A stretch of 64,000 nucleotides of DNA from Pseudomonas sp. H1h (GCF_000633255.1 NZ_AYMJ01000018.1:392526-456525); one strand, 5' to 3'. Shown: positions 27,208 through 35,879, numbered from the stretch's first letter. The notes: generated from the letters alone by a model not told the origin. Program-made: numbers and translations.

Positions 27208-28143
27208 TCAGTGGCGGCTCATCAACCCGTGAAGTACGCCTAGGCGCAGCCCGGGTTCCGACGGCACCATCTGCGAAATGCCGAACACCTTGAACGCCGC
27301 CAGCATCAGCACCAGCCCGCCCGGGAGGATGCTCTGGCGATGTTTCTGCAAGCCGGCAAGCTTCAATTGCTGGACGTCCTGCACTTTCAGCAGCAGGAGC
27401 GACAGGCGCAACAGGCCGCCATAGGTAATGCCGTCCTGGCCGAAGTCATTGAGCCGATTGGCCTTGAGCACTTTTGCCAGCATGCGTGCGGTGCCTGACG
27501 AGCCGATGGTCTGCTGCCAGCCCTGTGCGCGGTAGCGCCGGGCGACTTTCTCGAATTGCAGGATGGCGACACGCTCGGCTTCCTGCAGCGCGCCGGGAGC
27601 GATCCGTCCGTCGGGGAAATAGCGTGCGCCCAGCGTGCCGCTGCCGATGGCGATGCTTTCAGTGAGCAGCGGTTGCGTACCCTGGCCCAGAATCAGCTCG
27701 GTGGAACCACCACCGATGTCGACCACCAGCCGCAAGTCTTCGGCGCCTGCCAGCGTGTGGGTCACGCCGGCGTACACCAGGCGCGCCTCTTCATGGCCGC
27801 AAATGACGTCAATGGGAAAACCCAGATGCCGCTCGGCGCTGGCGAGAAACAATTGCGCATTGTCGGCCTCGCGTACGGCGCTGGTCGCCACCGCTCGAAC
27901 CCGACCCGCTTCAAAACCGCGCAGTTTTTTGCCAAACCGTGCCAGCGCCTGCCAGCCACGATCCAGGGCCATCGTGTCCAGTGCACCGCCGTCGAAACCC
28001 TCGGCCAGTCTTACCGGCTCGCGCAAGGTTTTCACCTCCTGAATCACGAAGCCCTTTCGGCTGCGAACCGACTGGCCGATCATCATTCGAAACGCGTTCG
28101 AACCCAGGTCGATGGCGGCAAACAGCGAGGCGTCTGATTTCAT
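27208..28143 (-). CDS. Ppx/GppA-family phosphatase, short form
   Basis: The 311-residue protein has the two ASKHA-fold motifs of exopolyphosphatase/guanosine pentaphosphate phosphatases: AAIDLGSNAFRMMIGQ near the N terminus and LVVDIGGGSTELILG about residue 145. The family's C-terminal HD-like domain is absent, as in other 300-residue members, whereas classical Ppx is about 500 residues. It may hydrolyse polyphosphate or pppGpp, but short members are poorly characterised. The start at 28143 gives the normal N terminus MKSDASLFAAIDLG. A frame to 28260 is not supported. Confidence 0.87.
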   Translation of the reverse strand: MKSDASLFAAIDLGSNAFRMMIGQSVRSRKGFVIQEVKTLREPVRLAEGFDGGALDTMALDRGWQALARFGKKLRGFEAGRVRAVATSAVREADNAQLFLASAERHLGFPIDVICGHEEARLVYAGVTHTLAGAEDLRLVVDIGGGSTELILGQGTQPLLTESIAIGSGTLGARYFPDGRIAPGALQEAERVAILQFEKVARRYRAQGWQQTIGSSGTARMLAKVLKANRLNDFGQDGITYGGLLRLSLLLLKVQDVQQLKLAGLQKHRQSILPGGLVLMLAAFKVFGISQMVPSEPGLRLGVLHGLMSRH

Positions 28144-28404
28144 GGGAGTCCTTGCAAAACGTCCGTCGAAGGCGCAAGACGGTTTGCGAGGATTCTGCCG
28201 CTGTCTTGATGACATCCTGATGACGGGGCAGGGGCGGTTCAATGAATTTGCGGTTGTCACGACACTGTCATTATCCGGCGTCTATGCTGAGCCCAATCAA
28301 TCGCGTGTTCTTAAAGTTTTTGCTGCCTCTTTTGGCAGCTTTTTTTTGCCTGCGATTTGCCAATCCCTGCGCAAGGTTGCAATCGCCGACGGCACTTGGC
28401 TAAT

Positions 28405-28428
28405 ATACGATCCATATACACTTCGTAT
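28405..28428. promoter_or_regulatory. Inverted repeat upstream of the ParD-like gene
   Basis: ATACGA (28405-28410) and TCGTAT (28423-28428) form an inverted repeat with a 12-base AT-rich spacer (TCCATATACACT), 12 bases before the ParD-like start. Antitoxin-like ribbon-helix-helix proteins commonly bind such repeats to repress their own operon, so this is a possible operator. Confidence 0.45.
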
Positions 28429-28439
28429 CGGATTCGGAT

Positions 28440-28667
28440 ATGGGCATCGTAAAGATTTCAGAAGACATGCACGAGAACCTGCGCATCTCCAGCACCGCAC
28501 TCAGCCGCTCGATCAACGCGCAGGCTGAGCACTGGATGCGCATCGGCATGCTCGCCGAACTGCACCCCAACCTCGACCACAGCGCCATTTGCCGCTTGCT
28601 GATCCGCGCCGAACAGAACGGCGGGCTGGATCTGCATCAACTGACTCAGGAAGCCGTCAGCGCATGA
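28440..28667 (+). CDS. ParD-like protein
   Basis: The 75-residue protein resembles the ParD-like family: a short N-terminal strand-like start (MGIVKISEDMHENLRISSTA) is followed by helices with SRSINAQAEHWMRIGMLAEL and AICRLLIRAEQ. Such proteins look like ribbon-helix-helix antitoxins but often lack a ParE partner. No toxin gene follows. Instead its stop overlaps, in ATGA, the start of a methionine aminopeptidase gene, so the two are translationally coupled. An inverted repeat lies just upstream and may be its own operator (inference). Confidence 0.8.
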   Translation: MGIVKISEDMHENLRISSTALSRSINAQAEHWMRIGMLAELHPNLDHSAICRLLIRAEQNGGLDLHQLTQEAVSA

Positions 28668-29455
28668 GAAACCAGATCAAGATCAACACCCCTGCCGAAA
28701 TCGCCCAGTCGCGCGCTGCCGGCAAGCTGGCCGCCGAAGTACTGGCGATGCTGGTACCGCACGTCAAGGCCGGGGTGACTACCGATGAGCTGGATCGGTT
28801 GTGCAACGATTACATCGTCAATGTGCAGAAGGCGATTGCGGCCAACGTCGGTTATCACGGCTTCCCGAAAACCGTCTGTGCCTCGGTCAACGATGTTGTG
28901 TGCCATGGCATTCCCTCGGGCACACCGTTGCAGGACGGCGACATCGTCAACCTCGACATCGCGGTGATCAAGGACGGCTGGTTCGGCGACACCAGTCGCA
29001 TGTACGTGGTGGGTGAGACGACGCCTGAGGCGCAGCACCTGATCAAGACCACTTACGAGGCGATGTGCGCCGGCATTCGCATGGTGCGCCCGGGCGCGAC
29101 GCTGGGTGACATCGGCCATGCGATCCAGAGCCTGGCGGAGAAGGAAGGTTTCAGCGTGGTGCGCGAGTACTGCGGCCATGGCATTGGCAAGGTCTATCAC
29201 GATGAACCGCAGATACTGCATTACGGTTTTCCCAATCAGGGCATGAAGCTCAAGGCGGGGATGATCTTCACTGTCGAGCCGATGCTCAATGCCGGCAAAC
29301 GCCATGTGAAGAACATGCCGGACGGCTGGACCGTGCTGACCAAGGACGGCTCGTTGTCGGCGCAGTGGGAGCACATGGTAGCGGTGACGGAGACGGGCTT
29401 CGAAGTGCTGACGGCATGGCCGGACGACATTGAAGGTTTCACCCCGATTAGCTGA
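28664..29455 (+). CDS. map: Type I methionine aminopeptidase
   Basis: The 263-residue enzyme removes the N-terminal methionine from proteins and matches the type I fold. Metal ligands are recognisable in VNLDIAVIKDGWFGDTSRMY (two Asp), in REYCGHGIGKVYHDEPQ (His), in MIFTVEPML (Glu) and in AQWEHMVAVTETG (Glu). HGFPKTVCASVNDVVCHGIP is also typical. Map is usually essential, and many pseudomonads carry more than one copy; whether this is the main copy cannot be judged from the window. It is the second gene of an operon with the ParD-like gene. Confidence 0.93.
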   Translation: MRNQIKINTPAEIAQSRAAGKLAAEVLAMLVPHVKAGVTTDELDRLCNDYIVNVQKAIAANVGYHGFPKTVCASVNDVVCHGIPSGTPLQDGDIVNLDIAVIKDGWFGDTSRMYVVGETTPEAQHLIKTTYEAMCAGIRMVRPGATLGDIGHAIQSLAEKEGFSVVREYCGHGIGKVYHDEPQILHYGFPNQGMKLKAGMIFTVEPMLNAGKRHVKNMPDGWTVLTKDGSLSAQWEHMVAVTETGFEVLTAWPDDIEGFTPIS

Positions 29456-29470
29456 GTGCCCCAAAGAACG

Positions 29471-29987
29471 GTGGGAGCGGGCTTGCTCGCGAAGGCGCCG
29501 GATCAGCCACCATCTTCACCAAATGACCCACCGCCTTCGTGAGCAAGCCCACTCCCATCCTTGATCCCGGTCAGCCCCGAATTCTTCATCCACCGCCTAT
29601 CCCCCTGTGGGAGCGGGCTTGCTCGCGAAGGCGCCGGATCAGCCGACATCTTCAGCGGATGACACACCGCCTTCGTGAGCAAGCCCACTCCCACCCTTGA
29701 TCCCGGATAGCCCCGAATTCTCCATCCACCGACGATCCCCCTGTGGGAGCGGGCTTGCTCGCGAAGGCGCCGGATCAGCCACCATCTTCACCAAATGACA
29801 CACCGCCTTCGTGAGCAAGCCCACTCCCACCCTTGATCCCGGTCAGCCCCGAATTCTCCATCCACCCCTCTCACCCCAGAGTTTATTCCCTTAGCTAGAC
29901 ACAAGCGGGCTTGCTCGCGAATGCGGTGCGTCAGTCACTGTTGATGTCGAATGACACAGCGCATTCGCGAGCAAGCCCGCTCCCACA
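29471..29987. repeat. Tandem REP array with 136-base period
   Basis: The composite REP unit starts at 29470, 29606 and 29742, a period of exactly 136 bases, and the spacers match the array at 11.5-11.9 kb almost base for base. A last degenerate unit with different spacing runs to 29987. No gene is seen here. Confidence 0.9.
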
Positions 29988-30014
29988 AGTGGGTTTTTGG
30001 TGTTATTGAGACCC

Positions 30015-31169
30015 TCAGTGAGCGCCGGCCGCTTTGTTGAGGTCGCTTTCAGTCCACTCGGTGTACACGCAGGCATCGGCGGTCGCCCAGCGCACCCGCA
30101 CCGCATCTGCGGCCTTGAGCGGCATGCCCGCCGCCGACAGCGCCTTCACCGTCATCGAAGTCCCGCCCGAGGTGACCACGCTGCAAGTCTGGCTTTCTCC
30201 CAGGAACAGCACTTCCACGACCTTCGCCGACACTTCATTCCAACCCGCTGCCAACGGCTCATCATTTGCCTGTTGCACGCTCAGCGCCAGGGCCTTTTCC
30301 GGGCGCACCATCAGCAGCACATCCTGATTGGTGTGCAACCCGGCAGTCAGTCGAATCGACAGCGACTGTCCCTCAAAGCTCGCCGCTGCGTTGCCCTGTG
30401 CCTTGAGCTTGAGGAAGTTCGAGTTGCCGAGAAACGATGCGACAAACGCATTCGGCGGGTTCTGGTACAAGTCATAACCGCTGCCCAGACCGACAATCTT
30501 GCCGTGACTGAAAATCGCGATGCGCTGCGACAGACGCATGGCTTCTTCCTGATCGTGGGTCACGTAGACGATGGTGATGCCCAGGCGTCGGTGCAGCTGG
30601 CGCAGTTCGTCCTGCAGGTCTTCCCGCAGCTTTTTGTCCAACGCACCCAGCGGTTCGTCCATCAACAGAATGCGTGGCTCGTAAACCAGCGCCCGGGCAA
30701 TGGCAACCCGTTGCTGCTGACCGCCAGAGAGTTGCGAAGGGCGGCGGTGAGCGAACTGTTCCAGTTGCACCAGTTTCAACATGGCGTCGACGCGCTTGTC
30801 CCGTTCGGCGGCGGCGAGTTTGCGGATCGCCAGCGGGAAGGCGATGTTGTCGCGCACCGACAGATGCGGAAACAGCGAGTAACGCTGGAACACCATGCCG
30901 ATGTCGCGCTTGTGCGGTGGCACATTGACCAGCGACTGACCGTTGACCAGGATCTCGCCGCTGCTTGGTGTTTCGAATCCGGCGAGCATCGACAGCGTGG
31001 TGCTCTTGCCCGAGCCGCTGGAGCCGAGGAACGTCAGGAACTCGCCGTCCTTGATGTCCAGCGAGATATTGTCGACGGCGGCAAAGTCGCCGTAGTGCTT
31101 GTTCAGGTTGCGCAGGCTGACCAGGGGTTTGTCGTTCTGCTGGGATGCGTCTTTGATCACGGCACTCAT
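30015..31169 (-). CDS. ABC transporter ATP-binding protein, polyamine/opine (PotA-like) type
   Basis: The 384-residue ATPase has Walker A (LGSSGSGKSTTL), the Q-loop FQRYSLFPHL, the signature LSGGQQQRVAIARAL, Walker B (ILLMDEPLGALD) and the H-loop YVTHDQEEAM. The C-terminal 120 residues form the TOBE-like regulatory domain usual for PotA, MalK and FbpC. It powers import through the two permeases encoded upstream on the same strand. The last 30 bases of its reading frame lie near a REP array. It is the final gene of a four-gene importer operon reading from 33971 to 30015. Confidence 0.92.
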   Translation of the reverse strand: MSAVIKDASQQNDKPLVSLRNLNKHYGDFAAVDNISLDIKDGEFLTFLGSSGSGKSTTLSMLAGFETPSSGEILVNGQSLVNVPPHKRDIGMVFQRYSLFPHLSVRDNIAFPLAIRKLAAAERDKRVDAMLKLVQLEQFAHRRPSQLSGGQQQRVAIARALVYEPRILLMDEPLGALDKKLREDLQDELRQLHRRLGITIVYVTHDQEEAMRLSQRIAIFSHGKIVGLGSGYDLYQNPPNAFVASFLGNSNFLKLKAQGNAAASFEGQSLSIRLTAGLHTNQDVLLMVRPEKALALSVQQANDEPLAAGWNEVSAKVVEVLFLGESQTCSVVTSGGTSMTVKALSAAGMPLKAADAVRVRWATADACVYTEWTESDLNKAAGAH

Positions 31170-31185
31170 GTCGTACTCCTGGCGC

Positions 31186-31995
31186 TCAAGCGCTGATTTC
31201 GTTGCGCCGGCGCAATGCGGCGGCGATCACCATGACCAAAACCGACAAGCCGATCAGCAGCGTCGAAGCGACGGCGATCACCGGTGTCAGGTCTTGGCGC
31301 AGGGTGGTCCACATTTTGACGGGAAGGGTTTGCAGGGTCGGGCTGGCCATCATCACGCTGAGCACCACTTCGTCCCACGAAACCAGAAAGGCGAAGAGGG
31401 CGCCGGCGACCATGCCCGGGCGAATCGCCGGGAAGGTCACCTTGAACACCGCTTGCAGGCGCGAGGCGCCGCAGATCACCGCCGCATCCTCAATCGACTG
31501 ATCGAACAGTTTCAGCGAGTTGATGATCGAGATGATGGTGAACGGCAGCGCGACGATCACATGGCTGACGACGAAGGCGAACATCGTCCCGGTATAACCG
31601 AGCTTGAGGAACAGCGCGTACACCGCCACGGCGATGATCACCAGCGGCACGATCATCGGCAGGGTGAACAGGCCGTAGAGCATTTCCCGGCCGGGAAAAC
31701 GGCCACGTACCAGGGCGAATGCGGTCGGCAAACCGAGGGCCACGGCGCAGATCGTGGTCAGTACGGCGACCTTGAGGCTGGCCGCTGCAGCGTTCATCCA
31801 GTCGGCATTGGAGAAGAACTGGCCGTACCATTTCAGCGTCCAGCCCGGCGGCGGGAACACCAGCCACTGGGATGAGCCGAACGACAGCAGGACGATGAAC
31901 ACGATCGGCAACAGCAGGAACAGACCGATCAGCCCGGTGGTGGCGTAGAGGCCGAAGCGCATCCGCCGGCTCATGGCATTGGGAGTCAGGAGCAT
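31186..31995 (-). CDS. ABC transporter permease (PotC-like)
   Basis: The 269-residue permease has six membrane helices and the inner-membrane EAA-type loop (EDAAVICGASRLQAVFKVTFPAI), typical of PotC/PhnV-like subunits. GPPGWTLKWYGQFF-like text after the first helix (FPPPGWTLKWYGQFF) is a signature of the polyamine branch. An ATG at 31974 is an alternative start. It lies 16 bases upstream of the ATPase gene and six bases after the other permease. Confidence 0.9.
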   Translation of the reverse strand: MLLTPNAMSRRMRFGLYATTGLIGLFLLLPIVFIVLLSFGSSQWLVFPPPGWTLKWYGQFFSNADWMNAAAASLKVAVLTTICAVALGLPTAFALVRGRFPGREMLYGLFTLPMIVPLVIIAVAVYALFLKLGYTGTMFAFVVSHVIVALPFTIISIINSLKLFDQSIEDAAVICGASRLQAVFKVTFPAIRPGMVAGALFAFLVSWDEVVLSVMMASPTLQTLPVKMWTTLRQDLTPVIAVASTLLIGLSVLVMVIAAALRRRNEISA

Positions 31996-32001
31996 CTCGG
32001 C

Positions 32002-32943
32002 TTACCTCGCGTTGCTGGCGCCAACCGGGGATTCCGGCTGAAGCTTCAGGTAGAAGTAGAACAGCACCAGCGTGATCGCGATCAGCAACGCGGCGCCGGC
32101 ACTGGCCAGGCCCCAGTTGAGGAACGATTGCACCTGCTGAATGATGAACTCCGGCAGCATCATGTTCTGCGCTCCGCCCAGCAGCGCCGGGGTGACGTAG
32201 TAACCGAGCGACATCACGAACACCATCAACCCGCCGGACGCCAGACCCGGCCGGCACAGCGGCAGGAACACCCGGAAGAAGTTGGTCCACGGACTTGCGC
32301 CACAGATCGAGCCAGCCTGCAGGATCATCGGGTCGATGGCCTGCATCGTCGCCTGTAACGGCAGCACGATGAACGGGATCATGATGTAGCTCATGCCGAT
32401 CACCACGCCGGTCAGGTTGTGCACCATTTCCAGCGGCTGATCGATAATGCCCAAGGCCATCAGCGCCTTGTTGATCACACCGGACGCTTGCAGCAATACC
32501 AGCCACGAATAGGTGCGGGCGAGCAGGCTGGTCCACATCGACAGCAACACGATGTTGAGGATCCAGCGTCCCCAGCCGCGTGGCACCAGCGTGATTGCCC
32601 AGGCCAGCGGAAAGCCCAGCAGCAGACTGAACAGCGTCACCAGCCCGGCCACCGAAAAGGTGTTGAGCAGGACGCGGGCATACGCTGAGTTGGCGAACAA
32701 TTGTTCATAGTTGCCAAGGCCCGGGATCGGTTCCAGCACACCACGCAATAGCAAGCCAATCAACGGCGCGAGAAAGAACAGGCCGAGGAACAGCAGCGCC
32801 GGTGCGAGGTTGCCGGCGCCGCGCCAGCGTTGTCTGAGGGACGGGGCTTGCTGCATCGCAACCGCCTGTTTTGCGTGGGCTGAACCGGCAGCGCTGGTAG
32901 CGCTCCCGGCGACAGAGGAGGGACGGGACGCAGTGGCCGCCAT
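32002..32943 (-). CDS. ABC transporter permease (PotB-like)
   Basis: The 313-residue permease has a soluble N-terminal tail rich in Ala and Ser (about 45 residues), then six membrane helices, with the conserved loop AGSICGASPWTNFFRVFLPL. This is the PotB-like partner of the next permease. The start at 32943 is chosen, three bases past the stop of the binding-protein gene; ATG codons at 32961 and 32970 would overlap that gene, and 32961 has a better ribosome-binding site (GGTGG). Confidence 0.9.
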   Translation of the reverse strand: MAATASRPSSVAGSATSAAGSAHAKQAVAMQQAPSLRQRWRGAGNLAPALLFLGLFFLAPLIGLLLRGVLEPIPGLGNYEQLFANSAYARVLLNTFSVAGLVTLFSLLLGFPLAWAITLVPRGWGRWILNIVLLSMWTSLLARTYSWLVLLQASGVINKALMALGIIDQPLEMVHNLTGVVIGMSYIMIPFIVLPLQATMQAIDPMILQAGSICGASPWTNFFRVFLPLCRPGLASGGLMVFVMSLGYYVTPALLGGAQNMMLPEFIIQQVQSFLNWGLASAGAALLIAITLVLFYFYLKLQPESPVGASNAR

Positions 32944-32945
32944 TT

Positions 32946-33971
32946 TTATTTGACCAGCCATTCGTTCCACCGTGTCGCGATGGCTTGACCGTTCTTGGCC
33001 CAGTACGCGAAATCAAGAGTGATCTGATCCTTAGCGTAGGCAGTCGGCAGGTTCGGGGCCAGCACCGAGTCCAGGCGCGCCACACTGTCGACGTTGACCG
33101 GGGCGTAGGCGGTCAGGTTGGAGAAGTCGGCCTGGCCTTTGGCGCTGCTGGCATTGGCTAGGAACTTCATCGCCGCGTCCTTGTTTTTCGAGCCTTTTGG
33201 AATCACCAGAATGTCGGCCATGACCAGGTTCTGTTTCCAGCTCACGCCCACCGGTGCGCCGTCTTCCTGCAGGGCGTGAATCCGGCCGTTCCAGAACTGG
33301 CCCATGCTCGCTTCACCGGAGGCCAGCAGTTGCTGCGACTGCGCGCCGCCGCCCCACCAGACGATATCTTTCTTGATGGTGTCGAGTTTCTTGAAGGCGC
33401 GATCGAGGTCCAACGGGTAGAGCTTTTCGGCCGGCACACCGTCAGCCAGCAGCGCCAGTTCGAGCACGCCGGGGCTTGGCCATTTATACAGGGCGCGTTT
33501 GCCGGGGTAGGTCTTGGTGTCGAACAGCGCCGTCCAGTCTTGCGGCTTGGCTGCACCGAGTTTGCCTTCGTTATAGCCGAGAACGAAGGAGAAGAAGAAT
33601 GAGCCGACGCCGTAGTCGCTGACGAAACGCGGGTCGATCTTGTCGCGCTGGATGACTTTGAAATCGAGGGGTTCGAGCAGGCCTTCGGCCGCGGCGCGCA
33701 GGGCGAAGTCGGCTTCGACATCAACCACGTCCCACTGCACGTTGCCGCTTTCGACCATGGCCTTGAGTTTGCCGTAGTCGGTCGGGCCGTCCTGCACCAC
33801 GGTGATGCCGCTGGCCTTGCTGAATGGATCGGCCCAGGCCTGTTTCTGCGCATCCTGGGTGCTACCGCCCCAGCTGACAAAGTTCACACTCTCGGCGGCC
33901 ATCGCGGCCTGGCCGGTCACGCTCAGCAGTCCCGCAAAAAGGATTGCGGTTGCAGCTTTGTTCAACACCAT
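32946..33971 (-). CDS. ABC transporter substrate-binding protein, polyamine/opine type
   Basis: The 341-residue periplasmic protein has a signal peptide (about 25 residues, ending in GQAAMAAE) followed by VNFVSWGGSTQDAQKQAW, the start of the PotD-like/AfuA-type family, and VVDVEADFALRAAAEGLLEP. The ligand is unknown: the family binds polyamines, opines, choline-like or other small organic compounds. It is the first gene of the importer operon. A palindromic operator (site C) lies about 100 bases upstream. Confidence 0.9.
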   Translation of the reverse strand: MVLNKAATAILFAGLLSVTGQAAMAAESVNFVSWGGSTQDAQKQAWADPFSKASGITVVQDGPTDYGKLKAMVESGNVQWDVVDVEADFALRAAAEGLLEPLDFKVIQRDKIDPRFVSDYGVGSFFFSFVLGYNEGKLGAAKPQDWTALFDTKTYPGKRALYKWPSPGVLELALLADGVPAEKLYPLDLDRAFKKLDTIKKDIVWWGGGAQSQQLLASGEASMGQFWNGRIHALQEDGAPVGVSWKQNLVMADILVIPKGSKNKDAAMKFLANASSAKGQADFSNLTAYAPVNVDSVARLDSVLAPNLPTAYAKDQITLDFAYWAKNGQAIATRWNEWLVK

Positions 33972-34067
33972 TTTTACGCCCTCATTGTTGTGTTTTTGAG
34001 CGGGCTTGCGTTGTTGCCCGCCTGTCGGGAGCAGTAGCTGGACGGTTTTTCAGGTCGCCCGGTCTAT

Positions 34068-34090
34068 GGAATATCATATTATGGTATTCC
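34068..34090. promoter_or_regulatory. Regulon operator site C
   Basis: The two arms GGAATATCATA and TATGGTATTCC around a central T form a 23-base palindrome with a single mismatch. Read on the minus strand it contains GGAATACCATAATATG, identical to site B. It lies about 100 bases upstream of the binding-protein gene and probably controls the importer operon. Confidence 0.75.
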
Positions 34091-34180
34091 AAGCTTTGTG
34101 CAAGCACTTTGCCTTACCGGCTATCTGGCGAATGTGCTTTTTTTGGGGGTGTGAGATGCCGATCTGAAATGCAAAACACT

Positions 34181-34270
34181 TGTGGGAGGGGGCTTGCTCC
34201 CGAATGCGCTCGATCATTCAACATTGATGTCGACTGATACGGAGCCTTCGGGAGCAAGCCCCCTCCCACA
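34181..34270. repeat. Inverted REP pair
   Basis: Two opposed REP units (TGTGGGAGGGGGCTTGCTCC and its near-complement) lie between the importer operon's promoter and the end of ribBA. Confidence 0.85.
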
Positions 34271-34293
34271 GTTGGAATTGTGTTTGGCTTCGG

Positions 34294-35403
34294 TTATTCA
34301 GTGAACGGGATGCTCTCGACCACTTCCAGGTCATACCCGGTCAACCCTGCATACTTGAGCGGCGGGCCGAGGTGCCGCAGCTTGCCTACCCCAAGGTTCT
34401 GCAGAATCTGCGCCCCGGTCCCGACCTCGGAATAGATCCGCGATTGCGAACGGCTGAACTGCCTTGGCGGCTGGGTCAGTTGCGGCACGCGTTCGAGCAA
34501 CGCCTGCGATGACTCATGATTGGCCAGCACCACGACCACGCCATGCCCTTCGGCCGCGACCCGTTGCAATGCGGCCCACAACGTCCAGTTCGTCGGCCCG
34601 CTGTACTCGGCACCGACCAGATCGCGCAGCGGATCGATCACATGCACGCGCACCAGCGTCGGCTCTTCACGGCGCAGATCGCCCATGACCATCGCCATGT
34701 GCACGCCACCCTCAATGCGATCTTCGAAGGTGATCAGGCGGAAGGTGCCATGCACCGTCGGCAGCTCCCGCTCGCCGATGCGCTCGATGGTGTGTTCGGT
34801 GCTCAGGCGATAGTGGATCAGGTCGGCGATGGTGCCGATCTTGATCCCGTGCTTGCGCGCAAAGACTTCCAGGTCCGGGCGACGGGCCATGGTGCCGTCA
34901 TCGTTCATCACTTCGACGATCACCGAGGCCGGCGTGAACCCGGCCAGGCGCGCCAGGTCGCAACCGGCCTCGGTATGGCCGGCGCGGGTCAACACGCCAC
35001 CTTCCTTGGCGCGCAACGGAAAGATATGGCCGGGCTGCACCAGGTCTTCTGCGCGAGCATTGGGCGCCACAGCTGCAGCAACGGTGCAGGCACGATCGGC
35101 GGCGGAAATGCCGGTGGTCACGCCGACCGCCGCTTCGATGGAAACCGTGAATGCGGTGCTGAACACGCTGCCATTGCTCGGCACCATTTGCTCCAGCCCC
35201 AGTCGCTGGCAATGATCGTCAGTCAACGTCAGGCAAATCAGCCCCCGGGCCTCACGGGCCATGAAACTGATCGCCTCGGGCGTGCAACGGTCGGCGGCCA
35301 GTAACAGGTCGCCTTCGTTTTCCCGGTCTTCGTCATCGACCAGCAGCACCATTTTGCCGAGGCGATAATCTTCGATGATTTCTTCGATGCTGTTGAAGGC
35401 CAT
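34294..35403 (-). CDS. ribBA: RibBA-type protein: DHBP synthase with degenerate GTP cyclohydrolase II domain
   Basis: The 369-residue protein begins with a full 3,4-dihydroxy-2-butanone-4-phosphate synthase domain (LVDDEDRENEGDLL; RAGHTEAGCDLARLAG), which makes the four-carbon precursor of riboflavin. The C-terminal half aligns with GTP cyclohydrolase II, but the zinc-binding cysteine motif expected after TLVRVH (normally CLTGD...CDC) is replaced by VIDPLRDLVGAEYSG, so that domain is very probably inactive. Such fusions exist in other proteobacteria. It lies outside a riboflavin operon, under operator site D, and could raise flavin supply for the flavin-dependent enzymes of this regulon (inference). 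The start at 35403 gives the family N terminus MAFNSIEEII. Confidence 0.9.
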   Translation of the reverse strand: MAFNSIEEIIEDYRLGKMVLLVDDEDRENEGDLLLAADRCTPEAISFMAREARGLICLTLTDDHCQRLGLEQMVPSNGSVFSTAFTVSIEAAVGVTTGISAADRACTVAAAVAPNARAEDLVQPGHIFPLRAKEGGVLTRAGHTEAGCDLARLAGFTPASVIVEVMNDDGTMARRPDLEVFARKHGIKIGTIADLIHYRLSTEHTIERIGERELPTVHGTFRLITFEDRIEGGVHMAMVMGDLRREEPTLVRVHVIDPLRDLVGAEYSGPTNWTLWAALQRVAAEGHGVVVVLANHESSQALLERVPQLTQPPRQFSRSQSRIYSEVGTGAQILQNLGVGKLRHLGPPLKYAGLTGYDLEVVESIPFTE

Positions 35404-35425
35404 GCTGGACTCTCGATGTGGATGA

Positions 35426-35452
35426 AATTTGTGGTATACCATAATACAAATT
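35426..35452. promoter_or_regulatory. Regulon operator site D
   Basis: GTGGTATACCATAATACA is framed by a second inverted repeat, AATTTGT (35426-35432) and ACAAATT (35446-35452). The core is identical to site E over TGGTATACCATAATAC. The site lies between the divergent ribBA (23 bases) and DUF1330 (17 bases) genes and would control both. Confidence 0.75.
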
Positions 35453-35468
35453 CAACCAAGAGGTCACT

Positions 35469-35762
35469 ATGAAGGCGTACTGGATTGCCCACGTGGACAT
35501 CACCGATCCCGATCACTACAGCCAATACACCCAGCGCGCGCCGAAAGCGTTCGCCGAGTTCGGCGCGAAGTTTTTAGCCAGAGGCGGGCGCAGCGAAGCG
35601 ATGGAAGGGCGGCAGACGCCACAGCGCAGCGTGGTGATTGAATTCGACAGCTACGAGCAGGCAGTGGCGTGCTACCACTCTGCGGCGTATCAAGAAGCGA
35701 AGAGCTACCGCGAGGAATGGGCGCGGGCGGAGATTGTCATCGTTGAAGGGATGGCGCCGTAA
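35469..35762 (+). CDS. DUF1330 family protein
   Basis: The 97-residue protein is a stand-alone ferredoxin-like-fold (dimeric alpha/beta-barrel type) DUF1330 protein. YWIAHVDITDPDHYSQYTQ at the start, and VIEFDSYEQAVACYHSAAYQ in the middle, are the two conserved blocks. Members are often associated with catabolic operons, but no reaction is established. It shares operator site D with the divergent ribBA gene. Confidence 0.9.
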   Translation: MKAYWIAHVDITDPDHYSQYTQRAPKAFAEFGAKFLARGGRSEAMEGRQTPQRSVVIEFDSYEQAVACYHSAAYQEAKSYREEWARAEIVIVEGMAP

Positions 35763-35804
35763 GCGCTTGTTTACGACTCCAGAGGAACTGGCGAATCGAT
35801 GGTG

Positions 35805-35850
35805 GCTGCGATCTTTTGATGCTCTTTTTCGTAATCAGAAGATCGCAGCT
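35805..35850. repeat. Palindromic GCTGCGATCTT element
   Basis: GGCTGCGATCTTTTGAT (35805-35821) and ATCAGAAGATCGCAGC (35835-35850) form a hairpin between convergent genes. I recall this motif as frequent in intergenic regions of fluorescent pseudomonads. It may also act as a terminator. Confidence 0.7.
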
Positions 35851-35879
35851 ATCAGCGGTTAAGGGCTGTGATTCTTTGC

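Noticed and set aside
28144..28439. Possible gene between the phosphatase and ParD-like genes.
   Set aside because: Only short frames without ribosome-binding site or family resemblance are seen. The region is treated as divergent promoter DNA.
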